DNA of 64,000 bases from Raoultibacter timonensis (GCF_900240215.1 NZ_LT964679.1:2391942-2455941); one strand, 5' to 3'. Counted from the stretch's first letter, positions 45,111 through 54,464 are shown. Numbers and translations: made by a program. The notes: generated by a model not told the origin, from the sequence alone.

Positions 45111-46556
45111 ATGAACGAACAAGCAACCATATCGCGCAAAACGATCGTCCTGATGGCGCTTAGCGTTGTCGGATTCGGTTTTCTGCAAGGGGCAAGGCTG
45201 ATCGATCTCGGAACGGGGCCGTACTCGCCCGAGCCGTTCGCCATAGCCGGAATCGCCACCGGAGGAGCAACCTACCTGCTTCTCGCATTGCTCTCGTATT
45301 TCGGACGCCTGGAAGAAACGCGCCCCGTGTTCATCGCAAGCCTGGTGACCATGGCGCTGCGCTTCGCCCTCTCGTTTGTGCCGGCAACCTCCGATGCCAT
45401 GATCTTGGTCTCCCAGGTTATCGCCGGCATAGGCTGGGCGCTCATCATCTTGTGCTGGATGCAGGTTTTCACGAGTTATCGGCCGGTCTACTCGCTTCCC
45501 ATGATCGCAGGCGGCTACATCGTCGACATGCTTTTGGTTCCCCTCACCAGCACCCTGTTTTCGGGGGATCGCCACATAGCGCTGCTCGTCGTCGTCGCCC
45601 TCTCGCTCGTCGCGCTGGGGGCATGCCTCAAAAACAACGAAACCGTCGCCAAGAGCATGATCGACGATGCCGCGCCGAAAACATCGATGGCCGAGCTCAC
45701 CGCCCGCACCAAGCGGACGATCATCGGCACGCTCGTATTCTCCGCATCGTGCGGTTTCATCGTGCAGATGGATATAGTCAGGAACATCGAATACGCCCAA
45801 ACCGATCTGACCGCCGTTATCGGGTTGGGCGTGGCTTGCATCATGTGCATCGCACTCGTGATCGCAAAGCCGCAGAAGGCGAACATCGACATGGCGTATC
45901 CCCTCGCAACCGCCTGCCTCGTCGGCGTGCTCCTGTACCGCAGCATCGCACCGTCGGGCGACACGTTGTCGGGAAGCCTCATGGTCGTGCTGCTCATCAC
46001 CTTCTTCGCCATGCTGTGGATGACGTTCGTCAGCGAGGCCCACGAGCGCAAGCTGCCCGCCTTTTTCCTGCTGGGCCTCGCAGTCGGCACCGCCCAGCTC
46101 TCGATTGCCGCAGGTCGCACGCTTGCGCTCTCACCTCTAAGCGCTCCGCTCGTCGCGCAGCCGCAGCTGACGCTCACCTGCGTAATCGCCGTACTCGCAA
46201 TCTCGCTTGCGATCATCTTCGTAAGCTATCTGCGCTTCTTCACCAAAAGCAAGGAGCTGCGCTACGCGGACGCACCCGACGAGATGGGCGATTCGATCAC
46301 CACCTCGGTGGGCATCAACGACGCCTCGCTTGAGCTGCTGAGAGAAACCTACGGCCTAACCGAGCGCGAGTTCCAGATAATCGGAGAGTTCTCGACCGGC
46401 CGCAGCGCCCGCTACATCGCCGATTACTACATGCTCTCGGAGCACACCATCAAATCGCACCTGCGCCGCGCGTACGCGAAGATGGAAATCCATTCGAGGC
46501 AGGAGCTTTTGAATCTCCTCGATCACATGGAACTTTCGATTCACCAGCGCTCCTGA
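45111..46556 (+). CDS. LuxR-family regulator with N-terminal multi-pass membrane domain
   Basis: 481 residues. Residues 10-385 hold about ten to twelve hydrophobic helices of MFS-like layout; residues about 408-472 are a LuxR/GerE helix-turn-helix (LTEREFQIIGEFSTGRSARY, LSEHTIKSHLRRAYAKMEIH). This arrangement is characteristic of Eggerthellaceae, where many such genes sit beside Tat-exported reductases; the membrane part presumably senses the substrate. It converges on the reductase gene at 46633-48225. TATACT (45042-45047) is a likely -10. Confidence 0.92.
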   Translation: MNEQATISRKTIVLMALSVVGFGFLQGARLIDLGTGPYSPEPFAIAGIATGGATYLLLALLSYFGRLEETRPVFIASLVTMALRFALSFVPATSDAMILVSQVIAGIGWALIILCWMQVFTSYRPVYSLPMIAGGYIVDMLLVPLTSTLFSGDRHIALLVVVALSLVALGACLKNNETVAKSMIDDAAPKTSMAELTARTKRTIIGTLVFSASCGFIVQMDIVRNIEYAQTDLTAVIGLGVACIMCIALVIAKPQKANIDMAYPLATACLVGVLLYRSIAPSGDTLSGSLMVVLLITFFAMLWMTFVSEAHERKLPAFFLLGLAVGTAQLSIAAGRTLALSPLSAPLVAQPQLTLTCVIAVLAISLAIIFVSYLRFFTKSKELRYADAPDEMGDSITTSVGINDASLELLRETYGLTEREFQIIGEFSTGRSARYIADYYMLSEHTIKSHLRRAYAKMEIHSRQELLNLLDHMELSIHQRS

Positions 46557-46581
46557 TCTCAAATAATGCCTCGCATAACGA

Positions 46582-46611
46582 CGAAGGCCGCCGAAGTTTC
46601 GGCGGCCTTCG
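46582..46611. terminator. Bidirectional hairpin between converging LuxR and reductase genes
   Basis: Perfect 14-bp stem, CGAAGGCCGCCGAA with TTCGGCGGCCTTCG, two-base centre. No T-run on either side, so it is a weak or factor-dependent terminator. Confidence 0.6.
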
Positions 46612-46632
46612 CAGGCAACGGGAAACGCAAGG

Positions 46633-48225
46633 CTATTCGGCGACAGCTTCTGCAGCGACGTTCTCGCCTGCGATGCGCCCGAACACAAGCGAGCTCATCT
46701 GCCAGTTGCCCGATATCGTGATGTATCCGAGCGGTCCGCCCGTGCACATGCCCGCAGCGTACAGCCCGGGAATGACCGCACCGTCCAAATCGACGACATG
46801 GGCGCCCTCGTCGGTCTCAAGACCGCCATGGGTGTACATGACGCGGCACGTCTCAGCGGGACCTGCGTAGAACGGGGGCTCATCGATCGGGGTCATATGG
46901 TGGGGGTCCTTGCCGAAATCGGCATCTTCGCCTGCAGCGCAGAAACCGTTGTAGCGGTTGATCGTCTCAAGAGCGGCGCTTTGCGGAATGCCGAGGTTCG
47001 CCTCCATCGAAGCAGCAAGCTCCTCGAGCGTCTCGCCCTTGGCCATGATGCCCATCTCGACCCACTCGTCGAGCTTCTCTTCGGGGAATTTGATCGACCC
47101 GGTCGGATCGGGAAGATGGCGCTTGTCGATCACGGGATAGTACACGTTGCCTTCGAGCTTGAGGATGTCGATGGCGATATCGCCGCGCGACTTGCCCTCG
47201 TCGGTAAAGCGCTCGCCTTCGGGCGTGATAAGGATCTGGTTGACGGCGCGCGTAAGGCCCGCGGGGGCGATGCGCTGCTCCATGATCTCGGGGACAGAAT
47301 AGTACGGGTCGAACATGACGTACTCCATGTGGCGCGTAGCGGCGCCGACACTCTGGGCGCTGCGGATGGCTTCGCCGGTGTAGGGGCCGTACGGCATGCC
47401 GAACGCCGCCAGCGTCTCGGCGCATTGCTTGACGATCTCGGGGGTCTCGGGCACATGGCGCGGGATGAGAACCTCGTCGTCAGACCACGGGCCCGTGCAG
47501 ATGACGACGCCTTTACGGGCCCTGATGTGCTTTTCACCCTCGTCGCACTCGACGCCGATGACCCTTCCGCTTTCCTCATCGCGCACGAGGCCGGTTAGGG
47601 GCGTATCGGTCATGGTCTTGCCGCCTGCCGCCTCGATATCGGCGGTGAACTTGACGGTCAGATCGCCTGCCGCCTTGAGGATGTACTTGCCCTGGCCATG
47701 GCGGCCGTCGGACACGCGCAACGTATCCTTGAACTCGCAGCCGTGCTCGAGCATCCAGTCGATGGTTTCTGCGGAACGGTCGCAGTAGATTTTTGCTAGT
47801 TCCCGGTCGGCGGTACCGCGCGACACGCGCAGGGCGTCTTCGAGCATGATCTCGGCGCTGTCCTCGACATCGTCGAAGTTCTGGGGAAGATGCAGCGACG
47901 AATCGTATGCGCAGTACTGCTCGCACACGCTCGTGATTCCGCCGAGCGCGGCGCCTTTGTCGATCATGATGACCTCGGCGCCTCCGTCGAGCGCGGCCAT
48001 TGCCGCTGCGACGCCCGCGGCCCCGGAGCCGACGACGACAACGTCGGTTTCCTCGTCCCACGTTATGTCGGCGGAACCTGCCGCATTCGCCGACGAAGCG
48101 GAAGCGCCCGAAGCGCATGCGCTCAAAGCGGTTGCACCGAGCAGACCTGCTGCGCCGATGCCCGCGCCCTTGAGGAAGCTTCTCCGCGAAAGCCCGTCTT
48201 TACTGATGGATACCGATTCTCCCAT
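46633..48225 (-). CDS. Tat-exported FAD-dependent reductase (fumarate/urocanate reductase-like flavoprotein)
   Basis: 530 residues. Tat signal with SRRSFLKGAGIGAAGLLGAT and lipobox-like LSAC, so an extracytoplasmic, probably lipid-anchored enzyme. FAD site: DVVVVGSGAAGVAAAMAALD with DKGAALGG. The C-terminal YTHGGLETDEGAHVVDLDGA, IPGLYAAGMCTGGPLGY and GRIAGENVAAEA are the usual flavin and substrate end of the fumarate reductase flavoprotein group. No heme (CxxCH) or FMN-attachment domain, so electrons must come from a separate carrier. The substrate is not predictable. The start at 48225 is chosen by ribosome-site spacing. Confidence 0.9.
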   Translation of the reverse strand: MGESVSISKDGLSRRSFLKGAGIGAAGLLGATALSACASGASASSANAAGSADITWDEETDVVVVGSGAAGVAAAMAALDGGAEVIMIDKGAALGGITSVCEQYCAYDSSLHLPQNFDDVEDSAEIMLEDALRVSRGTADRELAKIYCDRSAETIDWMLEHGCEFKDTLRVSDGRHGQGKYILKAAGDLTVKFTADIEAAGGKTMTDTPLTGLVRDEESGRVIGVECDEGEKHIRARKGVVICTGPWSDDEVLIPRHVPETPEIVKQCAETLAAFGMPYGPYTGEAIRSAQSVGAATRHMEYVMFDPYYSVPEIMEQRIAPAGLTRAVNQILITPEGERFTDEGKSRGDIAIDILKLEGNVYYPVIDKRHLPDPTGSIKFPEEKLDEWVEMGIMAKGETLEELAASMEANLGIPQSAALETINRYNGFCAAGEDADFGKDPHHMTPIDEPPFYAGPAETCRVMYTHGGLETDEGAHVVDLDGAVIPGLYAAGMCTGGPLGYITISGNWQMSSLVFGRIAGENVAAEAVAE

Positions 48226-48332
48226 GATGCTCATCCTTTCCTTTCGGTCCGTCGAAGCGGATCCCTTCACCGCCCGACCGCATGCCACTATGGGCCTTTG
48301 CAAAGCCGAGCTATCGCACGAAAGGAGTCAAC

Positions 48333-48343
48333 CGTGTGACACG
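48333..48343. promoter_or_regulatory. Small palindrome upstream of the reductase
   Basis: CGTGT-G-ACACG, a perfect 11-bp palindrome in the region between the LuxR stop and the reductase start (108 bp before it). A possible regulator half-site pair; weak evidence. Confidence 0.25.
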
Positions 48344-48482
48344 AAAAGGATGAATTAGAGTAAAGGTGCTGGTCAGCAATACCCGAAAAGAAAACCGAAT
48401 GCGAACCGTACGCCGCCGCGACCGAGCGCCATCCAAATCGCCAGCCGTTCCAGCAGCCCGCCGCATCGTCACCGCACTTCGC

Positions 48483-49934
48483 CTACCTCCCTTCGAACAG
48501 ATCGAGGAGCTCTTGGCGGGAATGCACGTTGAGCTTCTGGTAGATGTGCTTCACGTGCGTGGCCACCGTGTTCTTCGAGAGGATTAGCTCATCGCGGATG
48601 TAGGGCTGCGAGCGGCCTTTCGCAAGGTATTCGAGAATCTGCTGCTCGCGCGTCGACAAACCGAACCGCTCGGCAAGCCGTGCGCACTGGTTCTTGGTTT
48701 CCCATTCGTCATCAGGCGCATCGGGGCGATCGCGTACGAACGGCTTTTTCGCACCCTGCGGCACGAGCATCGTCGCAAACGAAATAAGGCAGATGAGTCC
48801 GAGTGCCAGCACGAACACGCTGAGCGTTCCTTCAAAAACCGCATGCCCGGCCCACACTCCGAGCAGATTGCCCACAAGCACCCCAAGCTGCACGAACCCC
48901 TGCGTAAGGCCGATGCCCAAAACCGGCGACATCGCTTTGCGTTTGGCGAGGCCGATCACGTAGATATAGGCGATGACCTGCATAGAAGTATCGGCAATAC
49001 AGATTATCGTGGTCGAGATGAAGTTCGGCGCAACCTCCTGCCACGGAAAAAGCGCCACCGACAGCACGAGCAGCGGCGCCAGCCATCTGAACAACGAAGA
49101 GAAATCGATGCGCACCGAGAACATGATGAAGCAGATGGCGAGCACGAGTCCAAAGCCCGATCCGATGAGCGTCGGGACATCGACGCCTGAAACCTGCTGG
49201 ACGAGATCCTCAGATTCGCTCATGGCGCCGAGGCATCCAACAAGCAGGTACGCCGCGAACAGCACGACCGCGATACGAACGAGGTCGAGCACGATCCCCC
49301 GCTCCGGCCTATCGACGATGCGGGCGGCAACGGGCTTTCCCTCCCGTTCGCGGTAGAAAAGCTTAAGCAGTGCGCCCGATATGAGGGGAAGCGAGGCAAC
49401 GGCGAGAATACCGGGTACCCCCTGGATGTAGGGAAAAACGAGACAGCACAAAAGCGTAACGAGAGAGGCGGCCGGAACCGCGATCTCCATCTGCTCGATC
49501 TCCAACCTTGAAAGGGCATCGCCCCACATGAGACAGATGAGCGCCGTACCGATGCCCGTCGTAATCCCGCTTGTGCAGTACAGCAGCCACGGCTCGATTC
49601 CGATCAGGGGAACAATGCCCGAGAGAACGGTGCCGAACGCCACGAGCACGGGAGCCGCAACACGCATGCACTTCGACGTCGAGAGGTCCGTTTTCCGCAG
49701 CACGATACCGCCGATTATCATGGCGGCGACCACCACAGTAGCCGAAACCAACCACGAAGGATCCGCATTGATGCTGATGCCGTCCCTGTCGGGATAAACC
49801 GCCGAGGTTTCGAACGAGCAGTAGATCCACGCCCATACAAACCCGATGCCCAAGTAACGAACCTTCAGGTTCTCCTCGATCTTAGCGAATGCCGTCGCCA
49901 GACTGTTTCTCTTGACCGTAGTCGAATGCCGCAT
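48483..49934 (-). CDS. LuxR-family regulator with N-terminal multi-pass membrane domain
   Basis: 483 residues, same plan as the regulator at 45111: about twelve hydrophobic helices (residues 20-395), then LuxR helix-turn-helix at about 415-480 (LSTREQQILEYLAKGRSQPY, LSKNTVATHVKHIYQKLNVH). AGGAGG precedes the ATG at 49934. It is divergent from the reductase at 50196 and upstream of the reductase at 46633, so it could control either. A group of TCACCTA/TAGGTGA elements in the divergent promoter is a candidate binding site. Confidence 0.92.
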   Translation of the reverse strand: MRHSTTVKRNSLATAFAKIEENLKVRYLGIGFVWAWIYCSFETSAVYPDRDGISINADPSWLVSATVVVAAMIIGGIVLRKTDLSTSKCMRVAAPVLVAFGTVLSGIVPLIGIEPWLLYCTSGITTGIGTALICLMWGDALSRLEIEQMEIAVPAASLVTLLCCLVFPYIQGVPGILAVASLPLISGALLKLFYREREGKPVAARIVDRPERGIVLDLVRIAVVLFAAYLLVGCLGAMSESEDLVQQVSGVDVPTLIGSGFGLVLAICFIMFSVRIDFSSLFRWLAPLLVLSVALFPWQEVAPNFISTTIICIADTSMQVIAYIYVIGLAKRKAMSPVLGIGLTQGFVQLGVLVGNLLGVWAGHAVFEGTLSVFVLALGLICLISFATMLVPQGAKKPFVRDRPDAPDDEWETKNQCARLAERFGLSTREQQILEYLAKGRSQPYIRDELILSKNTVATHVKHIYQKLNVHSRQELLDLFEGR

Positions 49935-50048
49935 CGATCCTCCTGATACGGGCGCGTGCTGCGATGTGCTCCAATATGATCGCGCCGCACGATGCGGCTC
50001 GCACAAAGCCCGAGCAACCATTCCTCTTCCCTTGTGCCATCATAGGGA

Positions 50049-50111
50049 TCACCTACGAGATTTCCGTCACCTATTCTAGGTGAAAACCCAACAATCCAGC
50101 TTTCAGGTGAT
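50049..50111. promoter_or_regulatory. Candidate operator cluster, TCACCTA / TAGGTGA elements
   Basis: TCACCTA at 50049-50055, a palindrome TCACCTA-TTC-TAGGTGA at 50067-50083, and a further inverse half-site AGGTGA at 50105-50110, all in the 260-bp divergent promoter between a LuxR-type regulator and a reductase. Four half-sites in 63 bp is unlikely to be chance; the binding protein is inferred. Confidence 0.6.
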
Positions 50112-50195
50112 GCCTTGCGCCCCCATTCGATGCATGCTCGTTTGGTCGAAACGACAGCAGGGAATCGCAACACACAAGCACAGGAGGGATCAACC

Positions 50196-51929
50196 ATGGA
50201 ACAAGAAACGCAAGCACCGAAAGCCATCGTGAGCCGCCGCACCTTTTTGTCGGGAGCCGCAGCCGCGGGAGCCTTGGCGGCGCTCGGTGTCATGACCGGC
50301 TGTTCGCCGAAAGCAAAAGGCGAAGCGAAAGCCGAGACCGTTGCCAACGCAAACGCCCCGACCTCGCAGGCGGATTGGCTCGGGGAAGCACCGCAAACGA
50401 GCGATGCCGACTGCACCGAAATACTCGACTTCGACGTGCTCGTTATCGGCGCAGGCACTTCGGGATATTTCGCCGCAGCATCCGCTGCCGAGAGCGGCCT
50501 CAAGACCTTGCTTATCGAAAAGTCGACGGCGGGCAACTCGGTCAGATCTTCGGCTCTCGGCGCCGTGAACTCGAAACAGCAGCAAGAGCATGGCGTATCG
50601 ATCGAGCCTGCCGATATCGTAAACGACATGGACCACTACGCGCTCGGCCAAATCGACGCGCGCCTCGTGCGGAAATGGGCCGAAAACTCCGGCGAGGCCA
50701 TCGACTGGTACACCGATCTCATGACTGAAAACGGTATGGAAGTACAGCTCGAATGGAACATGCCCGAAGGCACGCTATACAAAGAATGGGCGACCGGTCA
50801 CGGCACCAACGGCGAATACCCCTCCCGAGAGCAGGATGTCGCCCGAATCCTCGACGCTTACATCACCTCCTTCCCAGGATGCGAAGAGCGCTTCGAAACG
50901 CCGATGGAATCGCTGATCGTGGAGGACGGCAAGGTTGTAGGAGCCTACGCGAAAAGCAAGGACGGCTCCATCCGCATCAACGCCTTGCGAGGCGTCGTTG
51001 TCGCCACCGGCGGCTACGCATACAACCAGGATATGTACGCCGCGCTCCAGCCCACGCGCCTCTCGTGCCTCGGCACGTTCGACGCCTTCCCTACCTGCAC
51101 AGGCGACGGCATCAAGGCGCTCATGCGCATTGGCGCACAGATGGATGCCGTGCATACGTCGCTCACGTTCAACCGCTGCCTGCTCGCGCAGGATCAGGAG
51201 GTTGGCGATGCCTATACGACGGGTGCAAACTATGGGTACTACTTCTTTAGCTCGCAGCCGTTTTTGCGCGTCGACCATGCGGGAAACCGCTTCCACAACG
51301 AAAGCGCACCCTACGATTTCGTGATGAACGCCTCATCGAAGCGTGCAGTGGGCGACCGCTTCTGGCATCAGATCTGGGATTCCAATTGGCAGGACGACAT
51401 CTACCGCCTGCACACCACAGGCTGCTCGACCATCTGCTACCACGAAGGAGCCGACCACGACGCTTGGCCCGAAATGGTTGACGAGTGGATTGCGCCCGAA
51501 ATGGAAAGCTTCGTCGAGGCCGGCTACATCCAGAAGGCTGACACGCTTGAGGAGCTCGCTGAAAAGATCGGCATCACTGACAAGGAAACGTTCCTCGCAA
51601 CATGCGAACGCCAGAACGAGAACTTCGACAACCAGCAAGACCCCGATTTCGGCAAAGAACCGTTCCGTTTGACCGAACTGCGCAACCCCCCATTCTACGG
51701 CACCGTGAAATCGTGCGGCCTCACCCTGTGTACGCTCGACGGCATCATGGTGAACGAAAGCCTCCAGCCCCTCGGCGAAGACGGCGCGCCCATCGAGGGC
51801 GTCTACGTCATCGGCAACGACCAGGGCGGCTTCTACGCGGGAACCTATCCGAACCTCGCTGTGGGCATCAACGCCGGCAGATGCGCCACCTTCGGTCGCA
51901 TGGTGGGCAAAGCGCTCGCCGAGAAGTAA
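50196..51929 (+). CDS. Tat-exported FAD-dependent reductase (fumarate/urocanate reductase-like flavoprotein)
   Basis: 577 residues. Tat signal SRRTFLSGAAAAGALAALGV ending in a lipobox-like MTGC. FAD-binding DVLVIGAGTSGYFAAASAAE, then EKSTAGNSVRSSALGAVNSK; C-terminal YGTVKSCGLTLCTLDGIMVN and VYVIGNDQGGFYAGTYPNLA with GINAGRCATFGRM. It differs clearly from the 46633 paralogue, so the substrates are probably different. No heme or covalent-FMN domain. AGGAGGG lies upstream of the ATG at 50196. Divergent from a LuxR-type regulator, which is the likely controller. Confidence 0.9.
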   Translation: MEQETQAPKAIVSRRTFLSGAAAAGALAALGVMTGCSPKAKGEAKAETVANANAPTSQADWLGEAPQTSDADCTEILDFDVLVIGAGTSGYFAAASAAESGLKTLLIEKSTAGNSVRSSALGAVNSKQQQEHGVSIEPADIVNDMDHYALGQIDARLVRKWAENSGEAIDWYTDLMTENGMEVQLEWNMPEGTLYKEWATGHGTNGEYPSREQDVARILDAYITSFPGCEERFETPMESLIVEDGKVVGAYAKSKDGSIRINALRGVVVATGGYAYNQDMYAALQPTRLSCLGTFDAFPTCTGDGIKALMRIGAQMDAVHTSLTFNRCLLAQDQEVGDAYTTGANYGYYFFSSQPFLRVDHAGNRFHNESAPYDFVMNASSKRAVGDRFWHQIWDSNWQDDIYRLHTTGCSTICYHEGADHDAWPEMVDEWIAPEMESFVEAGYIQKADTLEELAEKIGITDKETFLATCERQNENFDNQQDPDFGKEPFRLTELRNPPFYGTVKSCGLTLCTLDGIMVNESLQPLGEDGAPIEGVYVIGNDQGGFYAGTYPNLAVGINAGRCATFGRMVGKALAEK

Positions 51930-51979
51930 GGGCAGGGCATCGAGCGCGCATATTCGCCAAGCTTCACGAATGCTGTTTA

Positions 51980-52022
51980 GCAAGCAGGCCGTTCGAGAGC
52001 AAATCTCGGACGGCCTGCTTGC
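51980..52022 (+). terminator. Long hairpin after the reductase gene
   Basis: Arms 51980-51998 and 52004-52022 pair over 19 positions with one mismatch, loop GCAAA. No U-run follows. Confidence 0.6.
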
Positions 52023-52058
52023 CCAGGGATGCCATATGCGGGCAAAGCGCTCCCAAGT

Positions 52059-52219
52059 TGGCAGAAAAACGGACTTTTTCGTCGCAGCGCAAGCAGGCTC
52101 AACGGCTCGCTCGAGAAGGCATGCCAACAACCAGGCAAAACGTAGCCGCTTGCGTGCTAACGGTCTCCTTAGAAGATGCTCGGCGCCTTCTGGCGACGAA
52201 AAAGTCCGTTTTTCTGCCA
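52059..52219. repeat. Miniature element: perfect 27-bp terminal inverted repeats, 161 bp overall
   Basis: TGGCAGAAAAACGGACTTTT plus TCGTCGC at 52059-52085 is the exact reverse complement of 52193-52219. The inner 107 bp have no gene. Size and terminal repeats are those of a MITE, though no target duplication was recognised; a long foldback acting as a terminator is the alternative. Confidence 0.65.
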
Positions 52220-52295
52220 TAAACTAGAAGCGGCTGCCGCCGAACCGATCTACCAGCGCGTCTCGATGGCTCTCAGCGGCAATGAGCCGACTTTT

Positions 52296-54152
52296 TTATT
52301 CCCAATCTTCTTCTCCCGCACGGATCGGCACGCCGAATGCGCAGGCCACAGTCATGACCACACCGGCTCCAACCGTCGGAAGCGCATACTGCCAAGCGGG
52401 AATCCACGAGACCATGCCCGAGGAAAACCACGCGCCGAGGCACAGCGCAACGATCATGAGCGCCGAAGCCAGCACGACGCCGAGGCCCGCCGAGAAGCGC
52501 GTCTGCCTACGGCACAGCAAAGCGAGGATCGCCGCTCCCCCGAGCCAGCTTGCGAGCATGCACCACGTAAGGGGCTGCTGCAAAAGCACGGCCATGTTGT
52601 GCTGTACATCAAGCGATCCGAAATCCCAAAATGCCAGCGCATTCCATCCGAGCAAGCTGTTGGAGCCAAAGCCCGCAAGCACGATGCTCAAAACGAACGC
52701 CATCGCCGCTGTGATGACGGCTTCTTTCACGGAAAGGAAGAACCCCGCAACGAGCGGCGAGACGGGATTGAAGCCAAACGAGCCGAACAGCACGGGGGAA
52801 AGCACGGCGTTCGGAGCCTCGTCTCCCATACGACCGACGAAGAACCACCAGGCTATCACGCACACTGGTAGCAGAATACCCACCACAAACGCCTCGTTGA
52901 ACAAAAGAGCCACCGAAAGCGAGAGCAGCGAGAGCAGCGCGCCCAAGTGGGGCTTCAGCACCCCCGCAAGCACGAACAGCGCAAACAGACCCCAGAACAC
53001 AGGATTCGCCCATCCGCCGACCGCTTCGATGTTCGAAAGCGATACGAAGCTTAAGAGTCCGACGCCAAGCGCCGCCCACACACGGACAAAGATGGATTGG
53101 AGCCTTCCGGTGCCGATGCGGTCGAACAGGCTGATGCGCTCGACGACCTCTTCCTCCTCTTCGAACTCCTCGATGGCCGCTTGGCCCACCAACACGGCAA
53201 GCTCCTTGTGGCCGCGCGCGGAGTTTCCGAAAAAGCGACTCATCTCCTCGGCGAAATCTTCGACGTTGTCGTAGCGCTCCTCGCGGTCGGGGTCGAGCGC
53301 GTAGAACAGCACGTCGTCGGCTTCCGGATCGAGCCCGTCATAGCACAGCGACGGCAGCAGCAGTTCCGCATCCTCGATAGCCGCCTCGGCCTTTACCAGA
53401 TCGGGCGCGAGGAAGGGATTCGTGCCGGTGAGCATCTCGTAGGTCATGCTCGCAAGCGCCCATTCATCGCAGCGAGCATCGAGCGCCTCTTGGCGCATCT
53501 GCTCGAGCGGCATGTAGCCGATCGTGCCGCCGCCTGCCGTGCCGAAACCCGAAGCATCGGAGAGCGTGGCCAGACCGAAGTCGGTCACCTTCACCTGCCC
53601 CTGATGGTTGATAAGCACGTTATCGGGCTTGATATCGAGGTGGAGCACCTGATTACCATGGGCGACCTCAAGCGCATGGGCGACCGAGGAGAAGATGGCG
53701 GCAACCACGTCGAGCGACAGCTGGTCGCCGTACTGCTGAAGCAGGCCCGTCAGCGTGGTGCCGTCGACGTATTCCATGATGAGGTACGCGGTTGCACCCT
53801 GCACCTCGAAATCGTATACACCCACGATGTTCGGATCGGAGAGCATTGCCGCCGTTCGAGCCTCGTCGAGTCCAGGAAGGTTCTCAAGGGAAACGGCGTA
53901 CGGGTCGAGAGGCTCGTCGTAGCCGTACGGGTCGCCGCCGTAGGGGTCGGCACTGCCGTACGAGTCGCCGTATGCGGCGCGCGCCTCGACCTGCAGGGCG
54001 CGAAACGCCTGGCTTTCATCGAGCTGGATGCACTTGATGGCAACGCGGCGCTGGATGCGCGTGTCCCACGCAACCTGGACCGTGCCGAACCCGCCCGATC
54101 CCGCTTCGGCGATCGGTCGATACCGGTTCAGTATGAGCTGTTCGTTTGCCAT
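52296..54152 (-). CDS. Hanks-type Ser/Thr protein kinase with polytopic membrane C-terminus
   Basis: 618 residues. The kinase domain occupies about 1-315: AEAGSGGFGTVQVAWD (P-loop), RRVAIK (ATP lysine), LHLDIKPDNVLI (catalytic loop), VTDFGLA and GTIGYMPLEQ in the activation segment. The catalytic loop reads HLD where most have HRD. A Gly/Tyr/Asp/Pro-rich insert (DSYGSADPYGGDPYGYDEP) sits between the lysine strand and helix C. After an acidic linker (EEFEEEEEVVE) the remaining 270 residues form about nine membrane helices and no PASTA or other extracellular sensor. Autophosphorylation targets are unknown. The gene is alone, opposite in direction to the reductase gene. Confidence 0.9.
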   Translation of the reverse strand: MANEQLILNRYRPIAEAGSGGFGTVQVAWDTRIQRRVAIKCIQLDESQAFRALQVEARAAYGDSYGSADPYGGDPYGYDEPLDPYAVSLENLPGLDEARTAAMLSDPNIVGVYDFEVQGATAYLIMEYVDGTTLTGLLQQYGDQLSLDVVAAIFSSVAHALEVAHGNQVLHLDIKPDNVLINHQGQVKVTDFGLATLSDASGFGTAGGGTIGYMPLEQMRQEALDARCDEWALASMTYEMLTGTNPFLAPDLVKAEAAIEDAELLLPSLCYDGLDPEADDVLFYALDPDREERYDNVEDFAEEMSRFFGNSARGHKELAVLVGQAAIEEFEEEEEVVERISLFDRIGTGRLQSIFVRVWAALGVGLLSFVSLSNIEAVGGWANPVFWGLFALFVLAGVLKPHLGALLSLLSLSVALLFNEAFVVGILLPVCVIAWWFFVGRMGDEAPNAVLSPVLFGSFGFNPVSPLVAGFFLSVKEAVITAAMAFVLSIVLAGFGSNSLLGWNALAFWDFGSLDVQHNMAVLLQQPLTWCMLASWLGGAAILALLCRRQTRFSAGLGVVLASALMIVALCLGAWFSSGMVSWIPAWQYALPTVGAGVVMTVACAFGVPIRAGEEDWE

Positions 54153-54464
54153 GCGCCTTCCGTGCTGCGGTTGTATCGGGTTCAGAAAGCCTTCACGTCA
54201 TGGGTTGTCTGCGCCTATGATAGCGCATTCGAGTGCGAGGTGCACCTGCCGAGAAAGACAACGGAACGGAAGGAGAACTCGGTATCCGATGACCCCAACG
54301 GAAAGAAACCAGCTGCATGCCGCGCGTCCCCGCCCGGCCCCGCGCTCAAACCGTCTCGGGTCGAATCGAAGCGGACGTACAGCACAGGCTTACAACCATA
54401 TCCACGAACAGCCCTTCGAGGCCGTTGAGCTTTCTATCTTTCTTCCAGAACAGCGAGAGGGATC
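54153..54464. other. Region upstream of the reductase remnant; nothing recognised
   Basis: 312 bp between the kinase start and the reductase remnant. No domain, hairpin or repeat stands out. The short plus-strand open frames do not resemble the missing reductase N-terminus, which points to a deletion rather than point decay. Confidence 0.45.

Larger units (their letters stand above)
51930..52295. other. Non-coding region with terminator hairpin and a miniature inverted-repeat element
   Basis: 366 bp between the reductase and the converging kinase gene. Contains a long hairpin (51980-52022) and a pair of perfect 27-bp inverted repeats 107 bp apart (52059-52219). An 85-codon open frame spanning these has no binding site and no resemblance to a protein family. 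Confidence 0.65.

Noticed and set aside
51970-52227. 85-codon open frame across the 27-bp inverted repeats
   Set aside because: No ribosome binding site and it is built from the repeat arms; more likely non-coding.
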